Assembly: GCA_017626845.1 (NCBI GenBank)
Contig: JAGAHX010000024.1
Span: 19,457-83,456, forward strand
Direction: 5' to 3'
Source: Bacillota bacterium
Lineage (GTDB): Bacteria > Bacillota > Clostridia > Peptostreptococcales > Anaerovoracaceae
DNA length: 64,000 bases
Shown here: positions 8,590-15,987 of the stretch, one piece after another
How the letters are laid out: every line of letters starts with the position of its first letter
Numbering within the stretch: position 1 is the first letter of the stretch
Program-made: the position numbers and the translations under genes
The notes under the pieces: model-generated
The model's database searches: none
What the model saw: only the letters and a program-made list of their open reading frames with translations
What the model was told of the DNA's origin: nothing

Positions 8590-11385
8590 ATGACAGACGC
8601 ACAGCAGCGGGAAGCCGCAAGACAGTTCATATACAGATGGCACGGAAAAGGAAAAGAGGACGAGGATGCCCGGTCTTACTGGATCGAGATCCTGACGAAT
8701 ATCCTTGGGGTTGAACGGGTCACAGAACGGGTGGACTTTGAAAAGAAGGTCGTGGGTGCGGACGGCAACACGAAGCGCATCGACGTATATATCCCCGAGA
8801 CCCATGTGTTGATCGAACAGAAATCCCTGGGCATCGCGCTGGATAGGCCCCAGGCGGGCCACAACGGGCAGACCCCTTACGAGCAAGCCAAATATTACGA
8901 TAATTACCTGCCCCACAGTGAGAAGGCCCGCTGGATCGTTACGTCCAATTTCGAAGAGATCTGGATCTACGACATGGACGCGAAGGTGCCGGAACCCAGA
9001 AAACTGGCCCTCGATGAGATCTCCCACAAGTTCCACATGCTGGATTTCCTCGTAAACAAAGATGCGAAGGAAGTTTCCGACGAGATGAAGGTCTCGCTGG
9101 ATGCCGGCAAGATCGTAGGAGAACTGTACGAGGCGTTTCTAAAGCAATATAAGAACCCGGATGACCCGCAGATCCTCAAAAGCCTCAACAAACTCTGCGT
9201 GCGCATCGTCTTTTGTCTGTATGCGGAGGATGCCGGTGTGTTCGGCCGCAAGAATCTGTTCCGGGATTATATGACCCAGTTCAACGTGCAGACAGCCCGC
9301 AAGGGCCTGCGCGATCTGTTCCGCGTGCTCAACCAGAAGTCGGAGGAGCGTGATCCGTATCTGGCGGATGACGATCCGCTGCTGGCGGCGTTCCCTTACG
9401 TAAATGGCGGGTTGTTTGCCGATGACGACATCGAGATCCCGCCCTTCACGGAAGATATTCTGGCATTGCTGGTGCGGAAAGCCTCCCACGATTTCGACTG
9501 GTCCGGCATCAGTCCGACCATCTTCGGCGCTGTGTTCGAGAGCACCCTGAACCCGGAGACCAGACGGGCCGGCGGCCTGCACTCTACCTCCATCGAGAAC
9601 ATCCACAAGGTGATCGATCCGCTGTTTTTAGACGATCTGAAGGCAGAACTGGCGGAGATCTCCGGCATCGCTGTAGCCCGCACGAAAGAGAAGAAACTGC
9701 GGGAATTTCAGGACAAGCTGGCTTCGCTTTGCTGGCTTGACCCGGCAGCAGGCAGCGGCAACTTCCTGACGGAGACCTATCTCTGCATTCGCCGTCTGGA
9801 GAATGAAGTCATCCGGCTGCTGCAGGGAGACCAGGTGGTGCTGGGGGAGGCGATCAATCCCATCAAGGTGTCCATCGGCCAGTTCTACGGCATTGAGATC
9901 AACGATTTCGCGGTGACCGTCGCCCAGACGGCCCTGTGGATCGCCGAAAACCAGATGATGCAGGAGACTGAGACCATCGTCCACATGAACTTCGATTTTC
10001 TGCCCCTGAAGACCCATGCCAACATCGTGGAAGGCAATGCCTTGCGCCTGGATTGGGGCGATGTCGTGCCCAAGGACAGGCTGAATTATATTATGGGGAA
10101 TCCGCCGTTTGTGGGATATTCTCTGCAGAGCAAATCGCAGAAAGAGGATATTCTTTCGATCTATGTGGATGAGAAAGGAAAGCCTTATAAAACAGCTGGT
10201 AAGATCGACTATGTAGCCGGTTGGTATTGGAAGGCATCAGAGCTGATGCAAGGGACGGTGATCCGTTCAGCGTTAGTTTCCACAAATTCCATTACGCAGG
10301 GAGAGCAGGTCGCGAGTATCTGGAAGCCTCTCTACGAGCGCTTCGGGATCCATATTGATTTTGGATATCGGACGTTTCGTTGGGACAGCGAGGCAAGCAT
10401 ATTAGCTCATGTACATTGTGTGATTGTAGGCTTTAGCTGTGCAAAAAATGAAGTTCAGCCTTGTTTATATGATGGTGAGTTTAAATCTTCTGTCCAAAAC
10501 CTTAATGCTTACTTAGTGGATGGCCCAAATGTTTTTGTTGAAAGTAATAAAACACCTTTGGACAATGTCCCTGAAATGACAACAGGCAATCGGCCTGCTG
10601 ATGGTGGACATTTGATAATTGAAGATAATGAATATGAAGCATTCATAAATCAAGAGCCATCCGCCAAAAAATATATAAAAAGACTGATTGGGTCCGCAGA
10701 GTTTATCAACAACAAAAAGCGGTGGTGTTTGTGGCTTGTAGGTGTCTCACCATCAGTTTTGCGAAGCATGCCCATGGTTATGAAACGAGTGGAGTTGTGT
10801 AAACATGACCGAGAGAATGCCCCTGATCCTGGTCGTAGAAAACTCGCCGAGCGCCCAGCACTTTTTAGAGAAACCAAGAATCCGGAAACGTATATAGTGG
10901 TTCCTGCAGTTTCCTCAGAAAAGCGCAGATATGTTCCAATCGGATTTTTGAATTCTGATACGATACCTACAAACCTTGTGATCATTATCCCCGACGCTAA
11001 TTTATACCATTTTGGTGTTTTGGAATCTAACGTCCACATGTCATGGATGCGTGCAGTCTGTGGAAGACTGGAAATGCGTTACCGTTACAGTAAAGACATC
11101 GTCTACAACAATTTCCCCTGGCCGGATCCTACCCCGGAACAGAAGGCAAAGATCGAGCAGACGGCGCAGGCCATTCTGGATGCCAGAGCGCTCTATCCGG
11201 AGGCTTCGCTGGCGGATCTTTACGACGAGCTTACCATGCCGCCCGAGCTGCGCAAGGCTCACCAGGCCAACGACCGGGCCGTCATGCAGGCCTACGGCAT
11301 GCCCATTAAGGAGACCGACGAGGCGGCCTGCGTTGCCTGGCTCATGCGCCTGTATCAGGAGAAGGTGGGAGAGTTGGAGAAGTAA
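8590..11385 (+). CDS. MmeI-type (Type IIL) restriction-modification enzyme
   Basis: 931 residues from the ATG at 8590, which has GGGAGG at 8577-8582 with 7-nt spacing; the upstream ATG at 8563 is less likely. One chain carries every activity expected of MmeI-family enzymes. The N-terminal nuclease has the PD-(D/E)xK triad Asp65 and Glu76-Gln-Lys78, followed by a helical connector. The N6-adenine methyltransferase has motif I DPAAGSGN (384-391) and catalytic NPPF (504-507). The C-terminal target recognition region ends in MPPELRKAHQANDRAV. Such proteins cut DNA at a distance from their site and methylate one strand. The segment at about 10380-11090, coding for the recognition part, is clearly more AT-rich than the flanks, which suggests exchange of specificity. 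No separate methylase or specificity gene is nearby, as expected for this type. Confidence 0.9.
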   Translation: MTDAQQREAARQFIYRWHGKGKEDEDARSYWIEILTNILGVERVTERVDFEKKVVGADGNTKRIDVYIPETHVLIEQKSLGIALDRPQAGHNGQTPYEQAKYYDNYLPHSEKARWIVTSNFEEIWIYDMDAKVPEPRKLALDEISHKFHMLDFLVNKDAKEVSDEMKVSLDAGKIVGELYEAFLKQYKNPDDPQILKSLNKLCVRIVFCLYAEDAGVFGRKNLFRDYMTQFNVQTARKGLRDLFRVLNQKSEERDPYLADDDPLLAAFPYVNGGLFADDDIEIPPFTEDILALLVRKASHDFDWSGISPTIFGAVFESTLNPETRRAGGLHSTSIENIHKVIDPLFLDDLKAELAEISGIAVARTKEKKLREFQDKLASLCWLDPAAGSGNFLTETYLCIRRLENEVIRLLQGDQVVLGEAINPIKVSIGQFYGIEINDFAVTVAQTALWIAENQMMQETETIVHMNFDFLPLKTHANIVEGNALRLDWGDVVPKDRLNYIMGNPPFVGYSLQSKSQKEDILSIYVDEKGKPYKTAGKIDYVAGWYWKASELMQGTVIRSALVSTNSITQGEQVASIWKPLYERFGIHIDFGYRTFRWDSEASILAHVHCVIVGFSCAKNEVQPCLYDGEFKSSVQNLNAYLVDGPNVFVESNKTPLDNVPEMTTGNRPADGGHLIIEDNEYEAFINQEPSAKKYIKRLIGSAEFINNKKRWCLWLVGVSPSVLRSMPMVMKRVELCKHDRENAPDPGRRKLAERPALFRETKNPETYIVVPAVSSEKRRYVPIGFLNSDTIPTNLVIIIPDANLYHFGVLESNVHMSWMRAVCGRLEMRYRYSKDIVYNNFPWPDPTPEQKAKIEQTAQAILDARALYPEASLADLYDELTMPPELRKAHQANDRAVMQAYGMPIKETDEAACVAWLMRLYQEKVGELEK

Positions 11386-11405
11386 ATAGTTGCAAGACAT
11401 ATTAA

Positions 11406-11434
11406 AACAGGGCAGGTTATGCACCTGTCCTGTT
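11406..11434 (+). terminator. inverted repeat after the restriction gene, possible terminator
   Basis: AACAGGGCAGG at 11406-11416 pairs with CCTGTCCTGTT at 11424-11434 around a 7-nt loop (one mismatch). There is no T-run, so it may be a weak terminator or only a stabilising hairpin. Confidence 0.4.
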
Positions 11435-11562
11435 ACGATCGCATTCAGAGTAGCGAAACACTCACTGATAAATGTCTTGATTAGGGTCAAGAGAAACCCA
11501 CTAAATGGTAACCTGAGTATAGAGATTATTAAGAATTGTGTCAAATACTATAATTTACCGCA

Positions 11563-11591
11563 TTTACATAAATAGTAATTTATGGTATAGT
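11563..11591 (+). promoter_or_regulatory. promoter of DUF3800 gene, probably giving leaderless mRNA
   Basis: TTTACA at 11563-11568, an exact 17-bp spacer and TATAGT at 11586-11591. The predicted transcription start coincides with the ATG at 11598, and no ribosome binding site is present. Confidence 0.6.
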
Positions 11592-11597
11592 GCTGAT

Positions 11598-12173
11598 ATG
11601 GTTCTTTTTGTCGATGAAACAGAAAATTTAAAATATTTCATAGTGGCTGGATTGATTGTTGATAACCAGGCTTCCATGGAACTTGCATATAAAACATTCA
11701 AGAAAAGTTTATCCGGATTCAACATTTCCCCCAAATATAAATCCAAAGTGTTTACTGAGTTCAAGTCAACTCTGCTAGATCGGGATTATAAAAAAATCAA
11801 AATTTCACTTTTGATGACTGTTAGAAATGCAAGCTTTTTGATTCTATATTCTATCTATGAAAAAGTTTCACCACGGATTGATCAATTGACTAAAGAGAAG
11901 ATATATATCCAAAATCTTTCGCACATAATTGAGAATCTGAAAGAGACGAGTGACATAGTTTTTGATGGATTTGGGAAAGCTGATTTTGAAAAGGATATCA
12001 TGGATGCCTTTAAAGATGATCCTAGGGTTCTAAGCATTCGACCTGCGGATTCTCAGACCGAACACGGGTTACAATTTGTTGACAACATATGCAGCACAGT
12101 GCGCTTGCATAAGTCTGAAATGGATATGGATAATTACTTCGATATTATCAGAGATATTGCAAAAGAGGTTTGA
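11598..12173 (+). CDS. DUF3800-like protein
   Basis: 191 residues. The start at ATG 11598 gives MVLFVDETEN, matching the usual N-terminal V-D-E motif of DUF3800 proteins; a GTG at 11538 would add 20 residues upstream but overlaps the promoter. The C-terminal pattern DSQTEHGLQFVDNICS (Asp/Ser/Leu-Gln/Asp) also fits this family, which is suspected to have an RNase H-like nuclease fold and often sits in mobile or defence islands. Base composition is much more AT-rich than the chromosome average here, a sign of recent transfer. There is no Shine-Dalgarno sequence, and a good promoter ends 6 nt before the ATG, so translation may be leaderless. The function is unknown. Confidence 0.7.
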   Translation: MVLFVDETENLKYFIVAGLIVDNQASMELAYKTFKKSLSGFNISPKYKSKVFTEFKSTLLDRDYKKIKISLLMTVRNASFLILYSIYEKVSPRIDQLTKEKIYIQNLSHIIENLKETSDIVFDGFGKADFEKDIMDAFKDDPRVLSIRPADSQTEHGLQFVDNICSTVRLHKSEMDMDNYFDIIRDIAKEV

Positions 12174-12198
12174 CAATAGTCCTAATTGATGGTAATAT
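12170..12198 (+). promoter_or_regulatory. strong promoter overlapping DUF3800 stop codon
   Basis: TTGACA at 12170-12175 (its TGA is the stop codon of the DUF3800 gene), a 17-bp spacer and TAATAT at 12193-12198 with an upstream TG for an extended -10. No plausible reading frame follows for 150 bp, so this may drive the small RNA at 12205. Confidence 0.6.
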
Positions 12199-12204
12199 GT
12201 GGAT

Positions 12205-12268
12205 AAGAAGTGTGGCCTCCTGGCGGTTTGTAGCTGGGTGTACGGAAAACGTAGGACCACGCTTTTTT
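12205..12268 (+). ncRNA. candidate small structured RNA (~64 nt)
   Basis: This stretch begins at the expected start site of a near-consensus promoter and ends in a run of six T (12263-12268). It can fold into an outer 7-bp stem (AGTGTGG 12209-12215 with CCACGCT 12257-12263) and an inner hairpin TACG/CGTA (12241-12253) with a GAAAA loop. No open reading frame fits. It could equally be just the terminator of the DUF3800 gene with an accidental promoter; no known RNA family is recognised. Confidence 0.45.
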
Positions 12269-12289
12269 ATTAGATTGTTATAATGATTA

Positions 12290-12337
12290 TTGATATAAGT
12301 CAAAAACGGGTATAATATCATAACTGACATATGTCAG
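12290..12337 (+). promoter_or_regulatory. promoter and palindromic operator of the DUF134 fusion gene
   Basis: TATAAT at 12311-12316 with TTGATA 15 bp upstream (12290-12295). Immediately downstream lies a perfect 14-bp palindrome, CTGACATATGTCAG (12324-12337). A degenerate copy, TGATATAAGTCA, lies at 12291-12302, 34 bp away centre to centre. The placement around the -35 and after the -10 is typical of a repressor; the DUF134 helix-turn-helix protein encoded here is the obvious candidate. Confidence 0.55.
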
Positions 12338-12349
12338 AAAGGGGAGCCC

Positions 12350-13540
12350 ATGCCAAGACCGACCCGTTGCCGCAGAATCGAACAGATGCCCGTCTACCGG
12401 AGCTTTTCTCCGGATGATGTGACCGAGGCCGAGACCGTGCGCATGACGGTGGATGAGTACGAAGCATTGCGCCTTCTGGATGACGAAGGTTTAACGCAGG
12501 AGGCCTGCGCGGCCAAGATGAATGTCGCGCGGACCACCGTTACGGCGATATACGACAGCGCCAGAAAGAAGATCGCGGATACGATCGTCCGCGGAAAACG
12601 CCTGGTGATCGCAGGCGGCCGCTGTGAATATGCGCCGGTAGAGATCGACCAGCCCATCAGAGAGAAAGGAAACGATACGATGAGGATCGCAGTCAGTTAT
12701 GAAAACGGAGAGATTTTTCAGCATTTCGGACATACCGAGCAATTTAAGTTGTATGATATAGAGGACGGCAAGGTCGCCGCGGAGCAGATCGTAAACACCA
12801 ACGGGAGCGGCCACGGCGCGCTGGCAGGATTTCTGAAGGCCGCAAAGGCAGACGTCCTGATCTGCGGCGGCATCGGCGGCGGTGCACAGGCAGCTCTGCA
12901 GGAGCAGGGCATCGAACTGTGCGCAGGTGCCAGCGGCGATGCGGATGCGGTGGTGCAGGCGTATCTGCGCGGCGAGCTGATCAATACGGGTGCAAATTGC
13001 AGTCACCACGATCATCACGGCGAAGGCCACGAGTGCGGCGATCACGGCTGCGGTGAGCACGACTGCGGGGGTCACGACGGCGGCTGCGGCGGATGCCACG
13101 GTCCCCGAATGGAAGGCCCGAACGTAGGAAAAAAGGTCCGCACTCATTACCGCGGCACCTTCAACGACGGCACGCAGTTCGATTCCTCCTACGACCGGGG
13201 CGAACCTCTGGAATTCGTCTGCGGCGCAGGGATGATGATCCCCGGATTCGACAAGGCCGTCGCGGACATGAAAGTGGGCGAGATCCGCAAGGTGCATCTG
13301 ATGCCCGAGGAAGCCTACGGCGTCCGCGACCTCAACAACGTGTTTACGCTGGAGATCCAGCAGCTGCCCGGTTCCCAGGATCTGAACGTAGGCGACCGGG
13401 CCTACCTGCAGACGATGGACGGCCGTCCGTTCGAAGTGGAAGTCATCGCGAAAGACGACAAGAACATTACGCTGGACGCCAACCACGAGATGGCGGGCAA
13501 AGAGCTCAACTTCGAGATCGAACTGGTGGAAGTGCTGTAA
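12350..13540 (+). CDS. fusion: DUF134 HTH + NifX/NafY-type domain + His/Cys-rich linker + SlyD-like FKBP isomerase
   Basis: 396 residues in four parts. Residues 1-95 are a DUF134 helix-turn-helix domain (MPRPTRCRRI start, LTQEACAAKMNVARTTV recognition region). Residues 111-210 are a dinitrogenase iron-molybdenum cofactor-binding type domain (FQHFGHTEQF, CGGIGGGAQ). Residues 217-250 hold nine His and six Cys, a likely soft-metal site. Residues about 258-396 form a SlyD-like FKBP peptidyl-prolyl isomerase with the insert-in-flap region. The first two domains are usually separate small proteins, and SlyD normally carries its metal-binding tail at the C-terminus. GGGGAG precedes the start. An AAAGGA nine nt before ATG 12680 (Met111) could allow internal initiation of the cofactor-binding part. 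The fusion suggests a regulator and chaperone that senses or delivers a metal or Fe-S cofactor; this is inference. Confidence 0.85.
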   Translation: MPRPTRCRRIEQMPVYRSFSPDDVTEAETVRMTVDEYEALRLLDDEGLTQEACAAKMNVARTTVTAIYDSARKKIADTIVRGKRLVIAGGRCEYAPVEIDQPIREKGNDTMRIAVSYENGEIFQHFGHTEQFKLYDIEDGKVAAEQIVNTNGSGHGALAGFLKAAKADVLICGGIGGGAQAALQEQGIELCAGASGDADAVVQAYLRGELINTGANCSHHDHHGEGHECGDHGCGEHDCGGHDGGCGGCHGPRMEGPNVGKKVRTHYRGTFNDGTQFDSSYDRGEPLEFVCGAGMMIPGFDKAVADMKVGEIRKVHLMPEEAYGVRDLNNVFTLEIQQLPGSQDLNVGDRAYLQTMDGRPFEVEVIAKDDKNITLDANHEMAGKELNFEIELVEVL

Positions 13541-13639
13541 AACGCGGCATGAATTCCGGTAAAACTGTATATCCCATTTAATGTAAATTGTATCCATGTA
13601 AATAAATTGCACGGAATCACGCAAATCGTATACAATTTC

Positions 13640-13685
13640 TGCCCGTAGTGATATACTGTAAGAGCACAGAACTACGGGCATTTTT
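13640..13685 (+). terminator. terminator hairpin with an extended -10 promoter in its loop
   Basis: TGCCCGTAGT (13640-13649) pairs perfectly with ACTACGGGCA (13671-13680) and is followed by five T. The loop contains TGATATACT (13649-13657), a good extended -10. The hairpin can therefore end readthrough from the DUF134 fusion gene, while transcripts begun in the loop for the downstream operon lack the left arm and escape it. Confidence 0.65.
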
Positions 13686-13722
13686 ATGCCTTCGCTATAG
13701 TAAAAAAGAAAAGGAGAGACAA

Positions 13723-15960
13723 ATGATCCAGCTGCATGAACAGGGCGTCTTCCTCGTAGACGGCAAGCCTTGCGATCAGGGCTTAGAACCGAAGGAAGAG
13801 GCCAAGAAGAAGACCATCGCTTACGGTATTCTTCAGGCTCACAACAGATCGGAAGATCCGGAGAAACTGCAGATCACTTTCGATGCCATGGTTTCCCACG
13901 ACATTACCTATGTCGGGATCATCCAGACAGCAAGAGGCTCCGGCCTGAAAGAATTCCCCATGCCGTACGCTATGACCAACTGCCACAATTCCCTTTGTGC
14001 AGTAGGCGGAACGATCAACGAAGACGACCACGTGTTCGGACTTTCCGCGGCCAAGAAGTACGGCGGTATTTATGTTCCGGCCAATATGTCGGTCATTCAC
14101 TCCTATGCGAGAGAGGAAATGGCTAAGTGCGGCGCCATGATCCTCGGCTCCGACTCCCATACCCGCTACGGCGCTCTGGGCACCATGGCTGTCGGCGAAG
14201 GCGGCCCCGAGCTCGTAAAACAGCTTCTGAAGAACACCTGGGACCTCAACTATCCCGAAGTCGTTCTCGTGTATCTCACCGGTAAGCCCAGAAAGGGCAT
14301 CGGCCCCCACGACGTGGCCATCTCCCTGGTAAAGGCCACCTTTGCCAACGGTTTCGTCAAGAACAAGGTGCTGGAATTCGCAGGCCCGGGCCTCAAGTAC
14401 CTGCCCATCGATTTCCGCAACGGCATCGACGTTATGACCACCGAGACCACTTGCGTCTCCTCCATCTGGGAGACCGACGAGATCACCGAAGGCTTCTTCA
14501 AGGCGCACCAGAGACCAGACGATTACAAGAAGCTGCAGGCAGGCAACGGCGCGTACTACGATTCCATGATCACCATCGATCTCGACAAGCAGGAATCCAT
14601 GATCGCGCTGCCGTTCCATCCCTCCAACGCCTACACCATCCACGAATTCCAGGCCAACGCCAAGGAGATCCTGGCCGGCGTCGAGGCGGAAGCTGCCAAG
14701 AAGTTCCCGAAGGCTCACATGGATCTGCAGTCCAAGGTCCACGAGGACGGCGTCTATGCCGAGCAGGGCATCATCGCCGGCTGCTCTGGCGGCATGTTCG
14801 ACTCCATCGACGAGGCAAGCTGCATCCTGAAGGACAAGAGCACCGGCAACAGCTACTTCTCCATGAGCGTCTATCCCACCAGCGTTCCCGTATCCCTGGA
14901 ACTCACGAAGATCGGCGCCACCCAGACCCTGATGGAAGCAGGCGTCGTCATCAAGCCGTCCTTCTGCGGACCGTGCTTCGGTGCCGGCGACGTACCCGCC
15001 AACAACGGTCTGTCCCTGCGCCACACCACGAGAAACTTCCCCAACAGAGAAGGTTCCAAGCCCGGTGAAGGCCAGATCTCCGGCGTCGCTCTGATGGATG
15101 CCCGCTCCATCGCTGCCACCGCAGCCAACGGCGGACGCATCACCGCTGCGACGGACATCGACTACGAATACACACCCCACGAATATCACTTCGACAAGGA
15201 AGTCTACAACAAGAGACTGTACTACGGCTTCGGCAAGGCCGATCCCTCCGTGGAACTCATCCTCGGACCGAACATCACCGACTGGCCGAAGATGTATGCG
15301 CTCACCGACAACATCATGCTCAAGCTGGCGGCGGTCATCCACGATCCTGTGACCACCACGGACGAACTCATCCCCTCCGGCGAAACGAGCTCCCTGCGGT
15401 CCAACCCGCTCAAGCTCTCCGAATACGCGCTGTCCAGACGCTGCCCCGAATACGTCGGCAAGTCCAAGGCCATCGCGGCTCAGGAGAAGGCGAGAAGAGA
15501 GGGCGGCGACGTAACGGCTCTCAAGGAAGCGCTGGCCAAGGTCGGTGACGCCGACGAGCTGCTGAAGAACACCCAGTTCGGCTCCTGCGTCTTCGCCAAC
15601 AAGCCCGGCGACGGTTCCGCCAGAGAACAGGCTGCGTCCTGCCAGAAGGTGCTGGGCGGCTTCGCCAACATCTGCTACGAGTTCGCCACCAAGCGCTACC
15701 GCAGCAACTGCATCAACTGGGGCATCCTGCCGTTCACCATCGATCCGGAGACCAAGTTCGATTACGAAGAAGACGACTACGTATTCGTACCCGGCATCCG
15801 CAAGGCTGTGGCCGAAGGCATCGAGGACATTCCCGCCAAGGTCATCTGCAAGGACGGCGTCAAGGACATCATGCTCCACATCAAGGGTCTCACCGAAGAC
15901 GAAAAGACCATCATCCTGGAAGGCTGCCTCATGAACTTCTACGCAGCCAAGCTGAAGTAA
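13723..15960 (+). CDS. aconitase-family hydratase
   Basis: 745 residues from ATG 13723 (AAGGAG at 13711-13716, 6-nt spacing). It belongs to the aconitase superfamily, which interconverts citrate and isocitrate or similar acids through a [4Fe-4S] cluster. The three cluster cysteines are visible: Cys354 in AGCSGG and Cys415/Cys418 in FCGPCFG. An early GSDSHTRYGALG matches the substrate-binding region. The protein is closer to the YbhJ-like hydratases of anaerobes than to classical AcnA/AcnB. It is the first gene of a run with isocitrate dehydrogenase and citrate lyase, so citrate/isocitrate conversion is the natural role. There is only a 27-bp gap to icd. Confidence 0.88.
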   Translation: MIQLHEQGVFLVDGKPCDQGLEPKEEAKKKTIAYGILQAHNRSEDPEKLQITFDAMVSHDITYVGIIQTARGSGLKEFPMPYAMTNCHNSLCAVGGTINEDDHVFGLSAAKKYGGIYVPANMSVIHSYAREEMAKCGAMILGSDSHTRYGALGTMAVGEGGPELVKQLLKNTWDLNYPEVVLVYLTGKPRKGIGPHDVAISLVKATFANGFVKNKVLEFAGPGLKYLPIDFRNGIDVMTTETTCVSSIWETDEITEGFFKAHQRPDDYKKLQAGNGAYYDSMITIDLDKQESMIALPFHPSNAYTIHEFQANAKEILAGVEAEAAKKFPKAHMDLQSKVHEDGVYAEQGIIAGCSGGMFDSIDEASCILKDKSTGNSYFSMSVYPTSVPVSLELTKIGATQTLMEAGVVIKPSFCGPCFGAGDVPANNGLSLRHTTRNFPNREGSKPGEGQISGVALMDARSIAATAANGGRITAATDIDYEYTPHEYHFDKEVYNKRLYYGFGKADPSVELILGPNITDWPKMYALTDNIMLKLAAVIHDPVTTTDELIPSGETSSLRSNPLKLSEYALSRRCPEYVGKSKAIAAQEKARREGGDVTALKEALAKVGDADELLKNTQFGSCVFANKPGDGSAREQAASCQKVLGGFANICYEFATKRYRSNCINWGILPFTIDPETKFDYEEDDYVFVPGIRKAVAEGIEDIPAKVICKDGVKDIMLHIKGLTEDEKTIILEGCLMNFYAAKLK

Positions 15961-15987
15961 TTTTCTGAGCGAGGAGGTAATATCCCA

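Noticed and set aside
11390..11575. 61-codon frame between the restriction and DUF3800 genes
   Set aside because: No ribosome binding site, it overlaps the hairpin at 11406 and the DUF3800 promoter, and the peptide has no recognisable pattern.
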